Assembly (NCBI GenBank): GCA_029961685.1
Contig: JARWKL010000008.1
Span: forward strand, 29,823,619 to 29,887,618
Length of the DNA stretch: 64,000 nucleotides
Direction of reading: 5' to 3'
Source: Aristolochia californica
Taxonomy: Eukaryota; Streptophyta; Magnoliopsida; Piperales; Aristolochiaceae
This document shows positions 26,334 to 38,606 of this stretch, one piece after another. The notes under the pieces were generated by a model. It saw nothing but the letters and a program-made list of their open reading frames with translations, did not search any database and was not told the origin of the DNA. How positions within the stretch are numbered: position 1 is the stretch's first letter; the number at the start of each line of letters is the position of its first letter. The position numbers and the translations under genes were made by a program.

Positions 26334-28577
26334 AACCTTTTAATGAGAATAACATTAAATTCCCAAGTGAACGTGCGGTTGGATAATTATCGGAGTTAAA
26401 CAAGTGATTATTTTGCCCATTTACAAATAGTTGACTTAATGATCATAGATGATTGTAAAGTGATTTATCATGCGTAACAGGCTATATTATGTTAAGGAAT
26501 GACTTATGGATTGGGAGTCAACACTCAGTTAAAAATCCCCCACCTTTGCCTTTTCCCGATGTTTTCAGAACCTTATATATAAAAACTAAAAAGAGTTCAC
26601 AATCCCTATCAATTAAAGACACTTTTGAGAATTATTTCTCTCAATATTTGGGCATTGTGCATTTCCATTTTAGATGTATGCTTTTTTCTTTAATAAAAAC
26701 TTGAGTTTTCACTTTCCCTTCATCTCGTAAACAAAAAAAAGAGATAAAAGGCAAATAAATCACAACCAAATGAAAATTTTAGAGTTTATGTATGGAAAGA
26801 ATTTAAAGCACTAACAATGTAAGTGAATAAAATTTAAATTAACACAAAAATTTTGTTATCCAATTTTGGGAAATTCCACTAGTTTAATCAAAATAGCTCG
26901 GAATTTTATTAGAAAGAGATTTTTCTACACATGTTTTAAAAAATGGATATGCATGCTTGAAACATGTTAAAGATACAAATGACCTATGGATCCAAACCTT
27001 TTAAAGTGAACAACATTAAATTCCCAAGTGAACGTGCGATGGGATATTTACCCGAGTAAAACATACCATTATTTCGCCCGTTTACAAAAAGTTGACCTAA
27101 CGATCATAGATGATTTTAAAATGATTTATCTTGCATAATGGGCTATATTTTTTTAAGGAATGACTTATAGATTGAGAGTCAACACTCAGTTAAAAATTCT
27201 CCGCCTCCCCCTTTTCCCGATGATTGCAATACTTGAAATATAAAAACTAAAAAGAGTTTAAAATCCCTAAAAATTACAGACACTTTTTTGGAATTATCTC
27301 TCTCTACATTTGTGTATTGTGCATTTCCATTTTAGATGTATACTTTTTTCTTAAATCAGAACTTGAGTTTTCACTTTCCCTTCATCTCGTTAACAAAAAA
27401 AGAGATTAAAGGCAAATAGATCACAACAAAATAAAAATTTTAGAGTTTATGTATGGAAAGAATTTAAAGCAATAACAAATGTAAGTAAAGATAATTTATT
27501 CATACACCACAAATGAACACAAAAGTTTTTTAATCCAAGTTTCAAAAATTTCACTACTTTACCCTAATAGCTCAGAATTTTATAAGAAAGAGATTTTTCT
27601 ACACATGTTTTAAAAAATGGATATGCATGCTGGAAACTTGTTAAACATGAAAATGACCTATGGATCCAAACCTTTTAAACAAAAGAACATTAAATTCGCA
27701 AGTAAAAATGCAGTGGGATATTTACCCGAGTTAAACAAACCAATATTTTTCCCATTTACAAAGAGCTGACCTAACAATCATAGATGATTGTAAACTGATT
27801 TATCATGCGTAGCGAGCTATATTTTTGCCAGGAATGACTTATGGATTTGGAGTCAGCACTCAGTTAAAAATCCCCTGCCTCCAATTTTTGGCGACGATTG
27901 CAGAACCGAATATATAAAAACAAAAAGAGTTTGCAATCCCTAAAAATTACAGACACTTTTTGGAATTATCTTTCTCAACTTTTGTACATTATGAATTTCC
28001 ATTTTTGATGTATACTTTTTTCTAAAATCAAAACTTGAGTTTTCACTTTCCCTTCATCTCGTAAAATAAAAAAGAGAAAAAAGGCAAATAGATCACAACA
28101 AAATGAAAATTTTAGAGTTTATATAATGAAATAATTTAAAGCGATAACGAATGTAAGTAAAAAAAATTTATTCACTCACCAAAAATGAACACAAAAGTTT
28201 TGTTATCCAATTTTGGAAATTCCACTAGTTCAACCCTAATAGATCTGGATTTTATAAGAAAGAGATTTTTCTACACATGTTTTAAAAAATGGATATGCAT
28301 GCTTGAAACACGATAAAGATGCAAATGACCTATGGATCCAAACCTTTTAAAGAGAATAACATTAAATTCCCAAGTGAACGTTTGGTGGGATATTTACCCT
28401 AGTCAAACAAGCCAGTAGTTTGCCCATTTACAAAAAGTTGACCTAACGATCATATATGATCTTAAAGTGATTTATCATACGCAACAAGCTATATTTTTGT
28501 AAGGAATGACTTATGGACTGGGAGTCAACACTCAGTTAAAAATCCACCGCCTCCCCCTTTTTTCGACGATTGCAGAA

Positions 28578-31265
28578 CCTGAAATGTAAAAAGCAAAAAC
28601 GAGTTTACAATCCCGAAAAGTTATAGGCACTTTTTGGAATTATCTCTCTTTACTTTTTTCTATAGTGTATTTTCATTTTAGATGTATACTTTTTTCTTAA
28701 TTCAAAACTTGTGTTTTTACTTTCTTTTCATCTCGTATACAAAAAAATATATAAAAGGCAAATAGATCACAACAAAATGAAAATTTTAGAGTTTACGTAT
28801 GGAAAGAATTTAAAGCGATAAAAAATGTAAGTAAAGAAAAATTTATTCACACACTAGAAATTACCTCAAAAGTTTTGTTATCCAAGTTTGGGAAATTCCA
28901 CTAGTTCAACCCTAATAGCTCAGAATTTTATAAGAAAGAGATTTTTCTACACAAGTTTTAAAAAATGGATATGCATGCTTGACACATGTTATAAATCAAA
29001 ATGGCCTATGGATCCAAACCTTTTAAAGAGATTAACTTTAAGTTCGCAAGTGAACGTGCGGTGGATATTTATCCGAGTCAATCAAGACATTATATTGCCC
29101 ATTTACAAAAAGATGACATAACGATCGTATGTGATTGTAAAGTGATTTATCATGCGTAATAGGCTATATTTTGGTAAGGAATAACTGATTGATTGGGTGT
29201 CAACACTCAGTTAAAAATCCCCCGCCTTCCCCTTTTCCCGACGATTGCAGAACCAGAAATAAAAAAACTAGAAAAAGTTTACAATCCCCAAAAAGTACAG
29301 ACACTTTTTTGAATTATCTCTCTCTACATTTAAGCATTGTGCATTTCTATTTTAATGTAAACTTTTTTATTAAATCAAAACATGAGTTTTCACTTTTCCT
29401 TCATCTCGTAAATACAAAAAGAGATAAGAGGCAAATAGATCACAACAAAATAAAATTTTTAGAGTTTATGGACGGAAAGAATTTAAAGCAATAATAAATT
29501 TAAGTGAAGAAAATTTATTCACACACCACAAATTAACACAAAATTATAGTTATCTAAGTTTGGAAATTTCCACTAGTTCAACCCTAATAGCTTGGAATTT
29601 TATAAGAAAGAGATTTTTCTACACATGTTTTAAAAAATGGAAATGCATGCTTGAAACATGTTTAAGATGCAAATGACCTATGGATCCAAACCTTTTAAAA
29701 AGAATAACATTAAATTCCCAGTGAACGTGCGGTGGGATATGTACTCGAGTCAAACAAGCAATTATTTTTCCCGTTTGCAAAAAGTTGACATCACGATGAA
29801 AGATGATTGTAAAGTGATTTATCATGCGTAATGGGCTATATTTTTTTAAGGAATGACTTATGGATTGGGTCTCAACACTCAGTTAAAAATCCCCCGCCTC
29901 CCCCTTTTTTTGACGATTGCAGAACCAGATATAAAAAAAGTATAAAGAGTTTACAATCCCTAAAAAACTACACACACTTTTTGGAATTATCTCACTCTAC
30001 ATTTTTAATTGTGCATTTCTATTTCAGATTTATACTTTTTTCTTAAATACAAACTTGATTTTTCACTTTCCCTTCTTCTCATAAAAAAAAGAGAGAGTAA
30101 AGGAAAATAGATTAGAACAAACTGAAAATTTTAGATTTTTTGTAAGACAAGAATTTAAAACAATACAAATGTAACTAAAGAAAATTTATGTACAAAGTTA
30201 AAATGAACACAAAATTTTTGTTATCCAAATTAGGGAAATTCCACTAGTTCAACCATAATTGCTTGGAATTTTATAAGAAAGAGATTTTTCTACACATGTT
30301 TTAAAAAATGGTTATGGATGCTTGAAACATGTTAAAGATGCAAATGAGCTATGGATCCAAACATTTTAAAGAGAATAACATTAAATTCCCAAGTGAACGT
30401 GCGGTGGGATATTTACCCGAGTCAAACAAGGCATTAATTTTCCAATTTCCAAAAAGTTGACCAAACGATCGTGGGTGATTGTATTTGATTTATCATGCGT
30501 AACGGGCTATATTTTTGTAAGGAATGACTTATGGATTAGGAGTCAACACACAGTTAAAAATCCCACGCCTCCCCCTTTTCCCAACGATTGCAAAACCAGA
30601 TATATAAAAACTAAAAAGAGTTTACAATCTCTAAAAATTACAGACACTTTTTGGAATTATCTCTCTCTACATTTGTGCATTGTGCATTTCCATTTAAGAT
30701 GTATACGTTTTTCTTCAATCAAAACTTGAGTTTTCACTTTCCCTTCATCTTGTAAAAAAGATAATTAGAAAAAAGAAAAATATATCACTACAAAAAGAAA
30801 ATTTTAGAGTTTATGTATTGAATGAATTTAAAGCAATAACAAAAGTTAGTAATGAAAATTTTTTCACACACCACAAAGGAACACAAAAGTTTTGTTATCC
30901 AAGTTTGGGAAATTCCACTAGTTGAACCCTAATAGCTCAGAGATTTATAAGGAACTGATTTTTCTACTCATGTTTTAAAAAATGGATATGCATGCTTGAA
31001 ACATGTTAAAGATGCGAGTGACCTATGGATCCAAACCTTTTAAAGAGAATAACAACAAATTCCCAAGTGAACGTGCGGTGAGATATTTACCCGAGTCAAA
31101 TAAGCCATTATTTTGCCCATTTAAAAAAAGCTGACCTAACGATCATATATGATTGTACAGTGATTTATCATGTGTAACGGGCTATATTTTTGTGAGGAAT
31201 GACTAATAGATTGGGAGTCAACACTCAGTTAAAAATTGTCCGCCTCCCCCTTTTCCCGATGATTG
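28578..31265. repeat. Four-monomer segment present after block A, absent from block B
   Basis: About 2.69 kb, four times the monomer length. Block B matches A up to about 28546-28577, then matches from about 31234-31265, sharing GATTGCAGTACCTGAAATAT, GAGACTTGTTGG-like wording, TTTCCGTTTTAGGTGTATAC and a unit-specific deletion at 31516. The indel is therefore in register and a whole number of monomers, as expected from unequal crossing-over. Inside the segment, units at about 29.0-30.1 kb resemble those at about 31.67-32.8 kb: TAACTTTAA then TTCGCAAGTG, ATGACATAACGATCGTA, GATTGGGTGT, TTTGCAAAAAGT, and AACCAGATATAAAAAAA. Confidence 0.85.
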
Positions 31266-31630
31266 CAGTACCTGAAATATAAAAACTAAAAAGAGTTTAC
31301 AATCCCTAAAAATTACAGACACTTGTTGGAATTATCTATCCCAACATTCGTGTATTGTGCATTTCCGTTTTAGGTGTATACTTTTTTCTTAAATCAGAAC
31401 TTGAGTTTTCACTTTCCCTTCATCTCGTAAGCAAAAAAAAGATATAAAAGGCAAATAGATCACAACAAAATGAAAATTTTAGAGTTTATGTATAGAAAAA
31501 ATTTAAAGCAATAACAAATGAACACAAAAGTTTTGTTACCTAAGTTTGGGAAATTCTACTAGTTCAACCCTAATAGCTCGGAATTTTATAAGAAAGAGAA
31601 TTTTCAACACATGTTTTAAAAAATGGATAT
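31266..31630. repeat. Continuation of block A (partner of 63637-64000)
   Basis: After the four-monomer interruption this stretch again tracks block B to the window end. Shared private features are TTTCCGTTTTAGGTGTATAC, TATGTATAGAAAAAATTTAAAGC and the loss of about 38 bp between two ACAAATG copies, so that the unit reads AATAACAAATGAACACAAAA. The true right edge of the duplication lies outside what can be compared here. Confidence 0.85.
31505..31525. other. Deletion between ACAAATG direct repeats (A; partner near 63880 in B)
   Basis: The usual order AACAAATGTAAGTAAAG to CACACCACAAATGAACAC is collapsed to AATAACAAATGAACACAAAAG. The lost piece of about 38 bp is bounded by ACAAATG on both sides, a clear direct-repeat deletion shared by both blocks. 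Confidence 0.88.
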
Positions 31631-33029
31631 GCATGCTGGAAACATGTTAAACATGAAAATGACCAATGGATCCAATCCTTTTAAAGAGAATAACTTTAAA
31701 TTCGCAAGTGCACGTGCGGTAGGATATTTACCCGACTCAAACAATCCATTATTTTCCCCATTTAAAATAAAATGACATAACGATCGTAGATGATTGTAAA
31801 GTGATTTATCATGTATAATGGGCTATATTTTTGCAAGGAATGACTATTGGATTGGGTGTGAACTCTCAGTAAAAAATCCCCCGCCTCCCCCTTTTCCCGA
31901 TGATTGCAGAACCTGATATAAAAAAACTAAAAAGAGTTTAAAATCCCTAAAAATTACTGAAACTTTTTAGAATTATCTCTCTCTACATTTGTGAATTGGG
32001 AATTTCCATTTTAGATATATACTTTTTTCTTAAATAAAAACTTGAGTTTTCACTTTCCCTTCATCTCTTAAAAAAAAAGAGAAAAGGCAAATAGATCACA
32101 ACAAAATAAAAATTTTAAAGTTTATGTAAGGAAAGAATTTAAAGCAATAATTAATGTAAGTAAAGAAAATTTATTCACACAGCACAACTGAACCCAAAAG
32201 TTTTGTTATCCAAGTTTGGGAAATTCCACTTGTTCAACCCTAATAGCTCAGAATTTTAGAAGAAAGAGATTTTTCGACACCTGTTTTAAAAAATGGATAT
32301 ACATTCTTGAAACAAGTTTAAGAATAAAATGACCTAACGATCCAAACCTTTTAAAAATAATAACATTAAATTCCCTAGCGAACGTGCGGTGGGATATTTA
32401 CCTGAGTCAAACAAGTCATTATTTTTCCCATTTGCAAAAAGTAGACAGAACGATCAAGGATGATTGTAAAGTGATTTGTCACGTGTAACGGGCTATATTT
32501 TTTTAAGGAATGACTTATGGATTGGGAGTCAACACTCAGTTAAATATCCCTCATCTTTCCCTTTTCCTGACGATTGCAAAACCAGATATAAAAAAACTAA
32601 AAACAGTTTACAATCTCTAAAAAATACTGACACTTTTTGGAATTATCTCTCTCCAAATTTGTGCATTGTGCATTTCTATTTTAGATGTATACTTTTTTCT
32701 TAAATCAAAACTTGAGTTTTCACTTTCCTTTCATCTTGTGAAAAAAAAGAGAGAAAAGGCAAACAGATCACAACAACATGAAAATTTTAGAGTTAATGTA
32801 TGGAAAAATTTAAAGAATTGACAAAAGTAAGTAAAGAAAATTTATTCACAAACCTAAAATGAACACACAATTTTTGTTATCCAAGTTTGGAAAATTCCAC
32901 TAGTTCAACCCTAATAGCTCGGAATTTGATAAGAAAGAGATTTACAAAAAAGGATATGCATGCTTGAAACATGTTAAAGCTGCAAATGACCTTTGGGTCC
33001 AAACCTTTTAAAGAGAATAACATTAAATT

Positions 33030-33050
33030 CCCAAGTGAACCTGAGTCAAA
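33030..33050. other. Deletion junction in monomer
   Basis: TTCCCAAGTGAAC runs into CTGAGTCAAAC, losing the GTGCGGTGGGATATTTACC box, about 19 bp. It is flanked by short similar sequence. Confidence 0.75.
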
Positions 33051-35365
33051 CAAACCATTATTTTTCTCGTTTAAAAAAAGTTGACCTAACCATCATAGAT
33101 GATTGTAAGTGATTTATCATGCGTAATGGGCCATATTTTTGTAAGAAATGACTTATGGATTGGGAGTCAACACTCAGTTAAAAATCCCCTACCTCCCCCT
33201 TTTCCAAACGATTGCAGAACTTGATATATAAAAAATAAAAAGAGATTACAATCCCTAAAAATTATAGACACTTTTTGGAATTATCTCTCTCTACATTTGT
33301 GCATTGTGCATTTCCTTTTAAGATGTGTACTTTTTCTTAAATAAACACTTGAGTTTTTACTTTCCCTTCATCTCGTTAAAAAGAAAAAAGAGAAAAAAGG
33401 CAAATAGTTCACAACAAAATGAAAATTTTAGAGTTTATGTATGGAAATAATTTAAAGAAATAAGAAATATTAGTAAAGAAAATTTATTTTCACACCACAA
33501 ATGAACACAAAAGTTTTGTTATCCAAGCTTGTGATATTCCACTAGTTCAACCCTAATAGCTTGGAATTTTATAAGAAAAAAAGATTTTTCTGCACATGTT
33601 TTAAAAAATAAATATGCATGTTAGAAACATGTTAAAGATGCAAATGACCAATGGATCCAAATATTTCAATGAGAATAACATTAAATTCCCAAGTGAATGT
33701 GCGGTGGGATATCTACAAGAGTCAAACAAGCCATTATTTTGCCCATTTACAAAAAACTGACCTAATGATCATAGATAATTGTAAAATGATTTATCATCCA
33801 TAATGGGCTATATTTTAGTAAGGAATGACTTATGGATTGGGTATCAACACTCAGTTAAAAATCCCTGCCTCCTCCTTTTCCTCACAATTGCAGAACCTGA
33901 TATATAAAAACTAAAAATAGTTTATATTCCCTAAAAATTACAGACACTTTTTGGAATTATCTCTCTCTAGATTTGTGCATTGTGCATTTCCATTTTAGAT
34001 GTATACTTTTTTCTTAAATCAAAACTTGTGTTTTCATTTTCCTTCATCTCGTTAACTAAAAAAGAGAAACAAGCCTAATTGATCATAACAAAATGAAAAT
34101 TTTAGAGTTTATGTATGGAAAGAATTTAAAGCAATAACAAATGTAAGTAAAGAAAATTTATTCACACACCACAAATGAACACAAAAGTTTTGTTATCCAA
34201 GCTTGGGAAATTCCACTAGTTCAACCCTAATAGCTCAGAATTTTATAAGAGAGATTTTTCTACACATGTTTTAAAAAATGGATATGCATGCTCGAAACAT
34301 GTTAAAGATGCAAATGACCTATGGATCCAAACCTTTTAAAGAGAATAACATTAAATCCCCAAGTGAACGTGCGGTAGGATATTTACACGAATCAAACAAG
34401 CCATTATTTTGCCCATTTACAAAAACTGACCTAACGATCATAGTTGATTGTTAAGTGATTGATCATGTGTAAAGGGCTATATTTTTTTAAGGAATGACTT
34501 ATGGATTGGGAGTCAACACTCAGTTAAAAATCCCCCGCACCCCTCTTTTCCTGACGACTACTGAAAATACTAAAAACCTGATATATAAATACTAAAAAGA
34601 TTTTGGAATCCCTAAAATTTACTAACATTTTTTTGAATTATCTCTCTATACATTTGTGCATTGTGCATTTCAATTTTAGATGTATACTTTTTTCTTAAAT
34701 CAAAACTTGAGTTCTCACTTTCCCTTCATCTCATAAACAAAAAAAGAAATAAAAGGAAAAAAAGATCACAAGAAAATGAAAATATTAGAGTTTATGAATG
34801 GAAAGAATTTAAGAACAAAATGCAAGTAAAGAAAATTTATTCACACTCTACAAATGATCAAAAAAGTTTTGTTATCAGAGTTTGGGAAATTCCTCTAGTT
34901 CAACCCTAATATCTTGGAATTTTATAAGAAAGCGATTTTTCTTCACATGTTTGAAAAACTGGATTTGCATGCTTGAAACATGTTAAAGATCCAAATGATG
35001 TATGGATCCAAACCTTTTAAAGAGAATGATATTAAATTCTCAAGTGAGCGTGCTGAGGTTGATTTACCCGAGTCAAACAGCCATTATTTTGCCCATTTAC
35101 AAAAAGTTGACCTACTGATCATAGATGATTATAACATTATTTATCATGCGTAACGGGCTATATTTTTGTAAGGAATGACTTATGTATTGGGAGTCAACAC
35201 TCAGTTAAAAATCCCATGCCTCCCCCTTTTCCCGACGATTGCAAAACCTTATATATAAAAACTAAACAGAGTTTACAATCCCCAAACATTAAAGACACTT
35301 TTTTGAATTATCTCTCTCTACATTTGTGCATTGGTCATTTACATTTTAGTTCTATACTTTTTTTT

Positions 35366-35789
35366 TGTTACGGTCCTGGATCTGACACAAGGATTCTTTG
35401 GGAGGATCTGGGGTCTGCCACGGGTTACGGGTCTTCCAAGCATTACCATAGGGGTAGTAGGAAGACATGGGGAAGACGAAAATGAAGATCAAGCCAAAGG
35501 GAAGCTTGAAAACCCTAGAGCTCATTGAGGAGAACTCTAAGCCTCTTTACGCTAGATTTAACCTAATTCTTAATACTTCAATGCTTTTTTTTTCATTACT
35601 CTTACCCCTTAAATAGGGTTCACGCTGTTAGGGTTTAATAAAATATTACAAAAATATCCCTATGAATAAAATATTCTAAGAATATCCCTATTAATAAATA
35701 ATTCCCAAAATACACCTGTCCTAAAAATGAAATAAAATAAATTAAATTAAAGAAAACACTAAAATAATAATGTTATTGCATGCATAACA
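35366..35789. mobile_element. Putative solo LTR of a plant LTR retrotransposon
   Basis: This is the only substantial non-satellite sequence in the window. It interrupts a monomer inside its poly-T stretch (the consensus TATACTTTTTTCTTAAATC is split), and the satellite resumes in phase on the far side. Its ends are TGTTA (35366-35370) and TAACA (35785-35789), the TG...CA ending with a 5-bp inverted repeat typical of plant LTRs. TTTT flanks both sides (35362-35365 and 35790-35793) and could be a 4-bp target-site duplication, but it lies in a T-run and proves little. The left half is G+C-richer than the array. The right half has a TATA-like TTAAATAG near 35609 and an AATAAA at 35637-35642, suggesting plus orientation. 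No second LTR, primer-binding site or coding part is present, so a solo LTR left by LTR-LTR recombination fits best. A non-autonomous element or other fragment is possible. Confidence 0.68.
35653..35698. repeat. Short direct repeat inside the putative LTR
   Basis: AATATCCCTATGAATAAA at 35653-35670 is repeated with two changes at 35681-35698 (AATATCCCTATTAATAAA-like), 28 bp downstream. Both copies carry AATAAA, so either could supply a polyadenylation signal if the element were ever transcribed in plus orientation. This is inference only. Confidence 0.6.
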
Positions 35790-36804
35790 TTTTCTTAAAT
35801 CAAAACTTGAGTTTTCACTTCTTCATCTCGAAAACAAAAAAAGTGATTAAAGGAAAAAATAGATCACAACAAAATGAAAATTTAAGAGTTTATGTATGGA
35901 TTAAATTTTGAAGCAATAAAAAATACAAAGTAAAGAAAATTTTTTCACACACCACAAATGAACACAAAATTTTTGTTATTAGAGTGTGGGAAATTGCACT
36001 TGTTAAACCCTAATAGCTTGGAATTTTATAAGAAAGAGATTTTTCTACCCATGTTTTTAAAAAATGGATATGTATGCTTGAAACATGTTAAAGATAAAAA
36101 TGACCTATGGATCCAAACTTTTTAAAGAGAATAACATTAAATTCTCAAGTGGACGTGGGGTGGGATATTTATCCAAGTCAAACAAGCCATTTTTTTGCCC
36201 ATTTACAAAAAGTTGACCTAACAATCATATATTATTGTAAAGTGATTTATCATGCATAACGGGAGATATTTTTGTAAGGAATGACTTATGGATTAGGAAT
36301 CAACTCTCAGTTAAAAATCCACCGCCTCCCTCTTTTCTCAACGATTGTAAAACCTGATATATAGAAACTAAAAAGAGTTTACAATCCCTAAAAATTATAG
36401 ACTCGTTTTGGAATTATCTCTCTCTACATTTGTGCATTGTGTATTTCCTTTTTAGATATATACTTTTTCCTTAAATCAAAACTTGAGTTTTCACTTTCCC
36501 TTCATCTCGTAAACAACAAAAGAGAATATAAGGAAAATAAATCACAACAAAATGAAAATTTTAGAGTTTATGTATGGAAAGATTAAAGCAATAACAAATG
36601 TCAGTAAAGAAAATTTATTCACACACTACAAATGCACACAAAAGTTTTGTTATTCAAGTTTGGGAAATTCCACTAGTTCAATCCTAATAGCTTGAAATTT
36701 TATAAGAAAGAGATTTTTCTACATATGTTTTAAAAAAACGATATGCATGCTTATAACATGTTAAAGATGCAAATGACCGATGGATCCAAACCTTTTAAAG
36801 AGAA

Positions 36805-36835
36805 AAACAGTATATTCATTTTTACCCGTGTTAAA
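36805..36835. other. Rearranged monomer segment
   Basis: Where units normally read ACATTAAATTCCCAAGTGAACGTG then GGTGGGATATTTACCCGAG, this one reads AAAAACAGTATATTCATTTTTACCCGTG. About 20 bp are lost and the joint is scrambled. Confidence 0.7.
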
Positions 36836-38589
36836 CAAACCAATATATTGCCCATTTACAAAAAGCTGATTTAACAATCATAGATGATTGTAAAGTGATT
36901 TATCATGCATAACTGGCAATAGTTTTGTAAGGAATGACTTGTGGATTGGGAGTCAATACTCAGTTAAAAATTCCTCGCCTCCCCTTTTTTCTTGACGATT
37001 GCAAAACCTGATATATAAAATCTAAAAAAAGTTTACAATCCCTAAAAATTACAAACACTTTTTGGAATTATCTCTCTCTACATTTCTGCTTTGTGTATTT
37101 CCATTTTAGATGTATACTATTTTCTTAAATCAAAGCTTGAGTTTTCACTTTCCCTTCATCCATTAAACCAAACATGAGATAAAAGGCAAATAGATCACAA
37201 CAACATGCAAATTTTCGAGTTTATGTATGGAAAGAATTTAAAGCAATAAAAAATGTAAGTAAATAAAATTTATTCACACACACAAATGAACACAAATGTT
37301 TTGTTATCCAAGTTTGGGAAATTCCACTAGTTCAACCCAAATAACTTGGAATTTTATAAGAAAGAGATTTTTCTACACATGTTTTAAAAAATGGATATGC
37401 ATGCTTGAAACATGATAAAGATGCAAATGACCTTTGGATCCAAACCTTTTAAAGAGAATAACCATAAATTCTCAAGTGAACGTGAGGTGGGATATTTACC
37501 CGACTCAAACAAGCCATTATTTTGCCCATTTACAAAAACCAGACCAAACGATCATACATGATTGTAAAGTGATTAATCATGCGTAACGGGCTAAAGTTTT
37601 GTAAGGAATGACATATGGATTGGGAGCCAACACTTTAGTTAAAAATCCCCCGCCTGCCCCTTTTCCATACGATTACAAAACCTGATAAAAAACTAAAAAG
37701 AGTTAACAATCCCTAAAAATTACAGACACATTTTGGAATTATCTCTCCCTACATTTGTGCATTGTGCATTTCCATTTTAGCTGTATATTTTTTTCTTAAA
37801 TCAAAACTTGAGTTTTCACTATCCCTTCGTAACAAAAAAAGAGATAAAAGGGAAAAATAGATCACAACAAAATGAAATTTTTAGATTTTATGTATGGAAA
37901 GAATTTAAAGAAATAACAAATGTAAGTAAAGTAAATTTATTCACACAACACAAATGAACATAAAATTTTTGTTATCCTAGTTTGGGAAATTTCACTAGTT
38001 CAACCCTAATAGCTTGGAATTTTATAAGAAAGAGATTTTTCTACACATGTTTTAAAAAATGGATATACATGTTTGAAACATGTTAAATATGCAAATGACC
38101 TATGGATCCATACCATTTAAAGTGAATAACATTAAATTCTCAAGTGAACGTGTGCTGGGATATTTTCCTGAGTCAAACAAGCCACTATTTGTCTCATTTA
38201 CAATAAGTTGACCTAACGATCATAGATGATTGTAAAGTAATTTATATTTTGTAACGGGCAATATTTTTGTTAGGAATGACTTATGGATTTGGAGTCGACA
38301 CTCAGTTAAACACCCCGCCTCCCCCTTTTCCCGACGATTGCAAAACCTGATATATATCAAAACTAAAAACAGTTTACTATCCCTAAAAATTACTAACATG
38401 TTTTGGAATTATCTCCATGTACATTTTTTCATTGTGCATTTCCTTTTTATATGTATACTTTTTTCTTAAATCAAAACATAAGTTTTAACTTTCCCTTTAT
38501 CTCGTAAACAAAAAATGAGATAAAAAGCAAATTGATCACAACATAATGAAAATTTTAGAGTTTATGTATGGAAAGAAAATAACGCAATA

Positions 38590-38606
38590 AAAAATGTAAG
38601 GAATGA
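38590..38606. other. Large deletion junction in monomer
   Basis: AAAAAATGTAAG passes directly into GAATGACATATGGATTGG. Both original sites contain GTAAG (AATGTAAGTAAAG and TTTTGTAAGGAATGAC), so the roughly 300-bp loss has 5-bp direct-repeat ends. The nearest GGATCC-type landmarks are about 38.10 and 39.15 kb, and the missing one was in the lost segment. Confidence 0.85.

Larger units (their letters stand above)
16915..28577. repeat. Large satellite duplication, block A
   Basis: About 11.7 kb whose rare monomer variants recur in the same order in block B (52014-63636), at an offset of 35.06-35.13 kb. Shared diagnostic features in order are TTTATTAAATATAAACCTGA near 17030, TTTGCAAAGAATTTAAAGC near 17125, a unit cut at TATAAGATGGATATGC near 17268, a partial tandem duplication at 17817-17934, the chimeric junctions near 19107 and 20009, CTTTGGAAGTC near 19340, CAATGGTTGTTATCC near 21508, AAGCTACCCCC near 22890, TGTGGCGGGATAT near 23707, GTGCATTGATGTATAC near 24660, and the telomere-motif insert at 25512. 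Adjacent monomers in the block are far more diverged from each other than A is from B. The left edge lies near 16915-16950, because the preceding 100 bp no longer track. Confidence 0.93.
28949..32800. repeat. Older four-monomer-spaced similarity
   Basis: Units at about 29.0 and 29.7 kb share private variants with units at about 31.67 and 32.34 kb, an offset near 2.66 kb. The first pair shares TTCGCAAGTG, ATGACATAACGATCGTA and GATTGGGTGT; the second shares TTTGCAAAAAGT, AAxxATGATTG and AACCAGATATAAAAAAA. These pairs are more diverged than blocks A and B, so this duplication is older. Confidence 0.65.
1..35365. repeat. Satellite array, left arm (about 670-bp monomer)
   Basis: Tandem head-to-tail array. 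The landmark palindrome TGGATCCA (or a one-base variant) recurs in nearly every unit. GGATCC-type sites lie at 2083, 2755, 3407, 4721, 6058, 6700, 7340, 8014, 8692, 9368, 10041 and 10716, so full units are mostly 640-678 bp and often near 672. Other landmarks in fixed order are a GGGATATTTACCCGAGTC box, a CGATCATAGATGATTGTAAA box, GGGCTATATTTTTG, GGAGTCAACACTCAG, a C-rich tract, GATATATAAAAACTAAAAAG, TTTGTGCATTGTGCATTTCC, AACTTGAGTTTTCAC and an A-rich tract before GAGATAAAAGG. All units point the same way. Neighbouring units differ by many substitutions and small indels. The sequence is roughly 70% A+T by eye. No gene is seen in it. Confidence 0.97.

Noticed and set aside
35216..35528. Open frames crossing from satellite into the inserted element
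   Set aside because: They begin in monomer sequence and run into the LTR-like insert by accident, and overlapping frames disagree. There is no retroelement protein motif.
35366..35789. DNA-transposon or MITE explanation for the insert
   Set aside because: The terminal inverted repeat is only 5 bp, TG...CA ends and an internal AATAAA fit an LTR better, and no TA or 8-9-bp target duplication is visible. Kept as a minor alternative.
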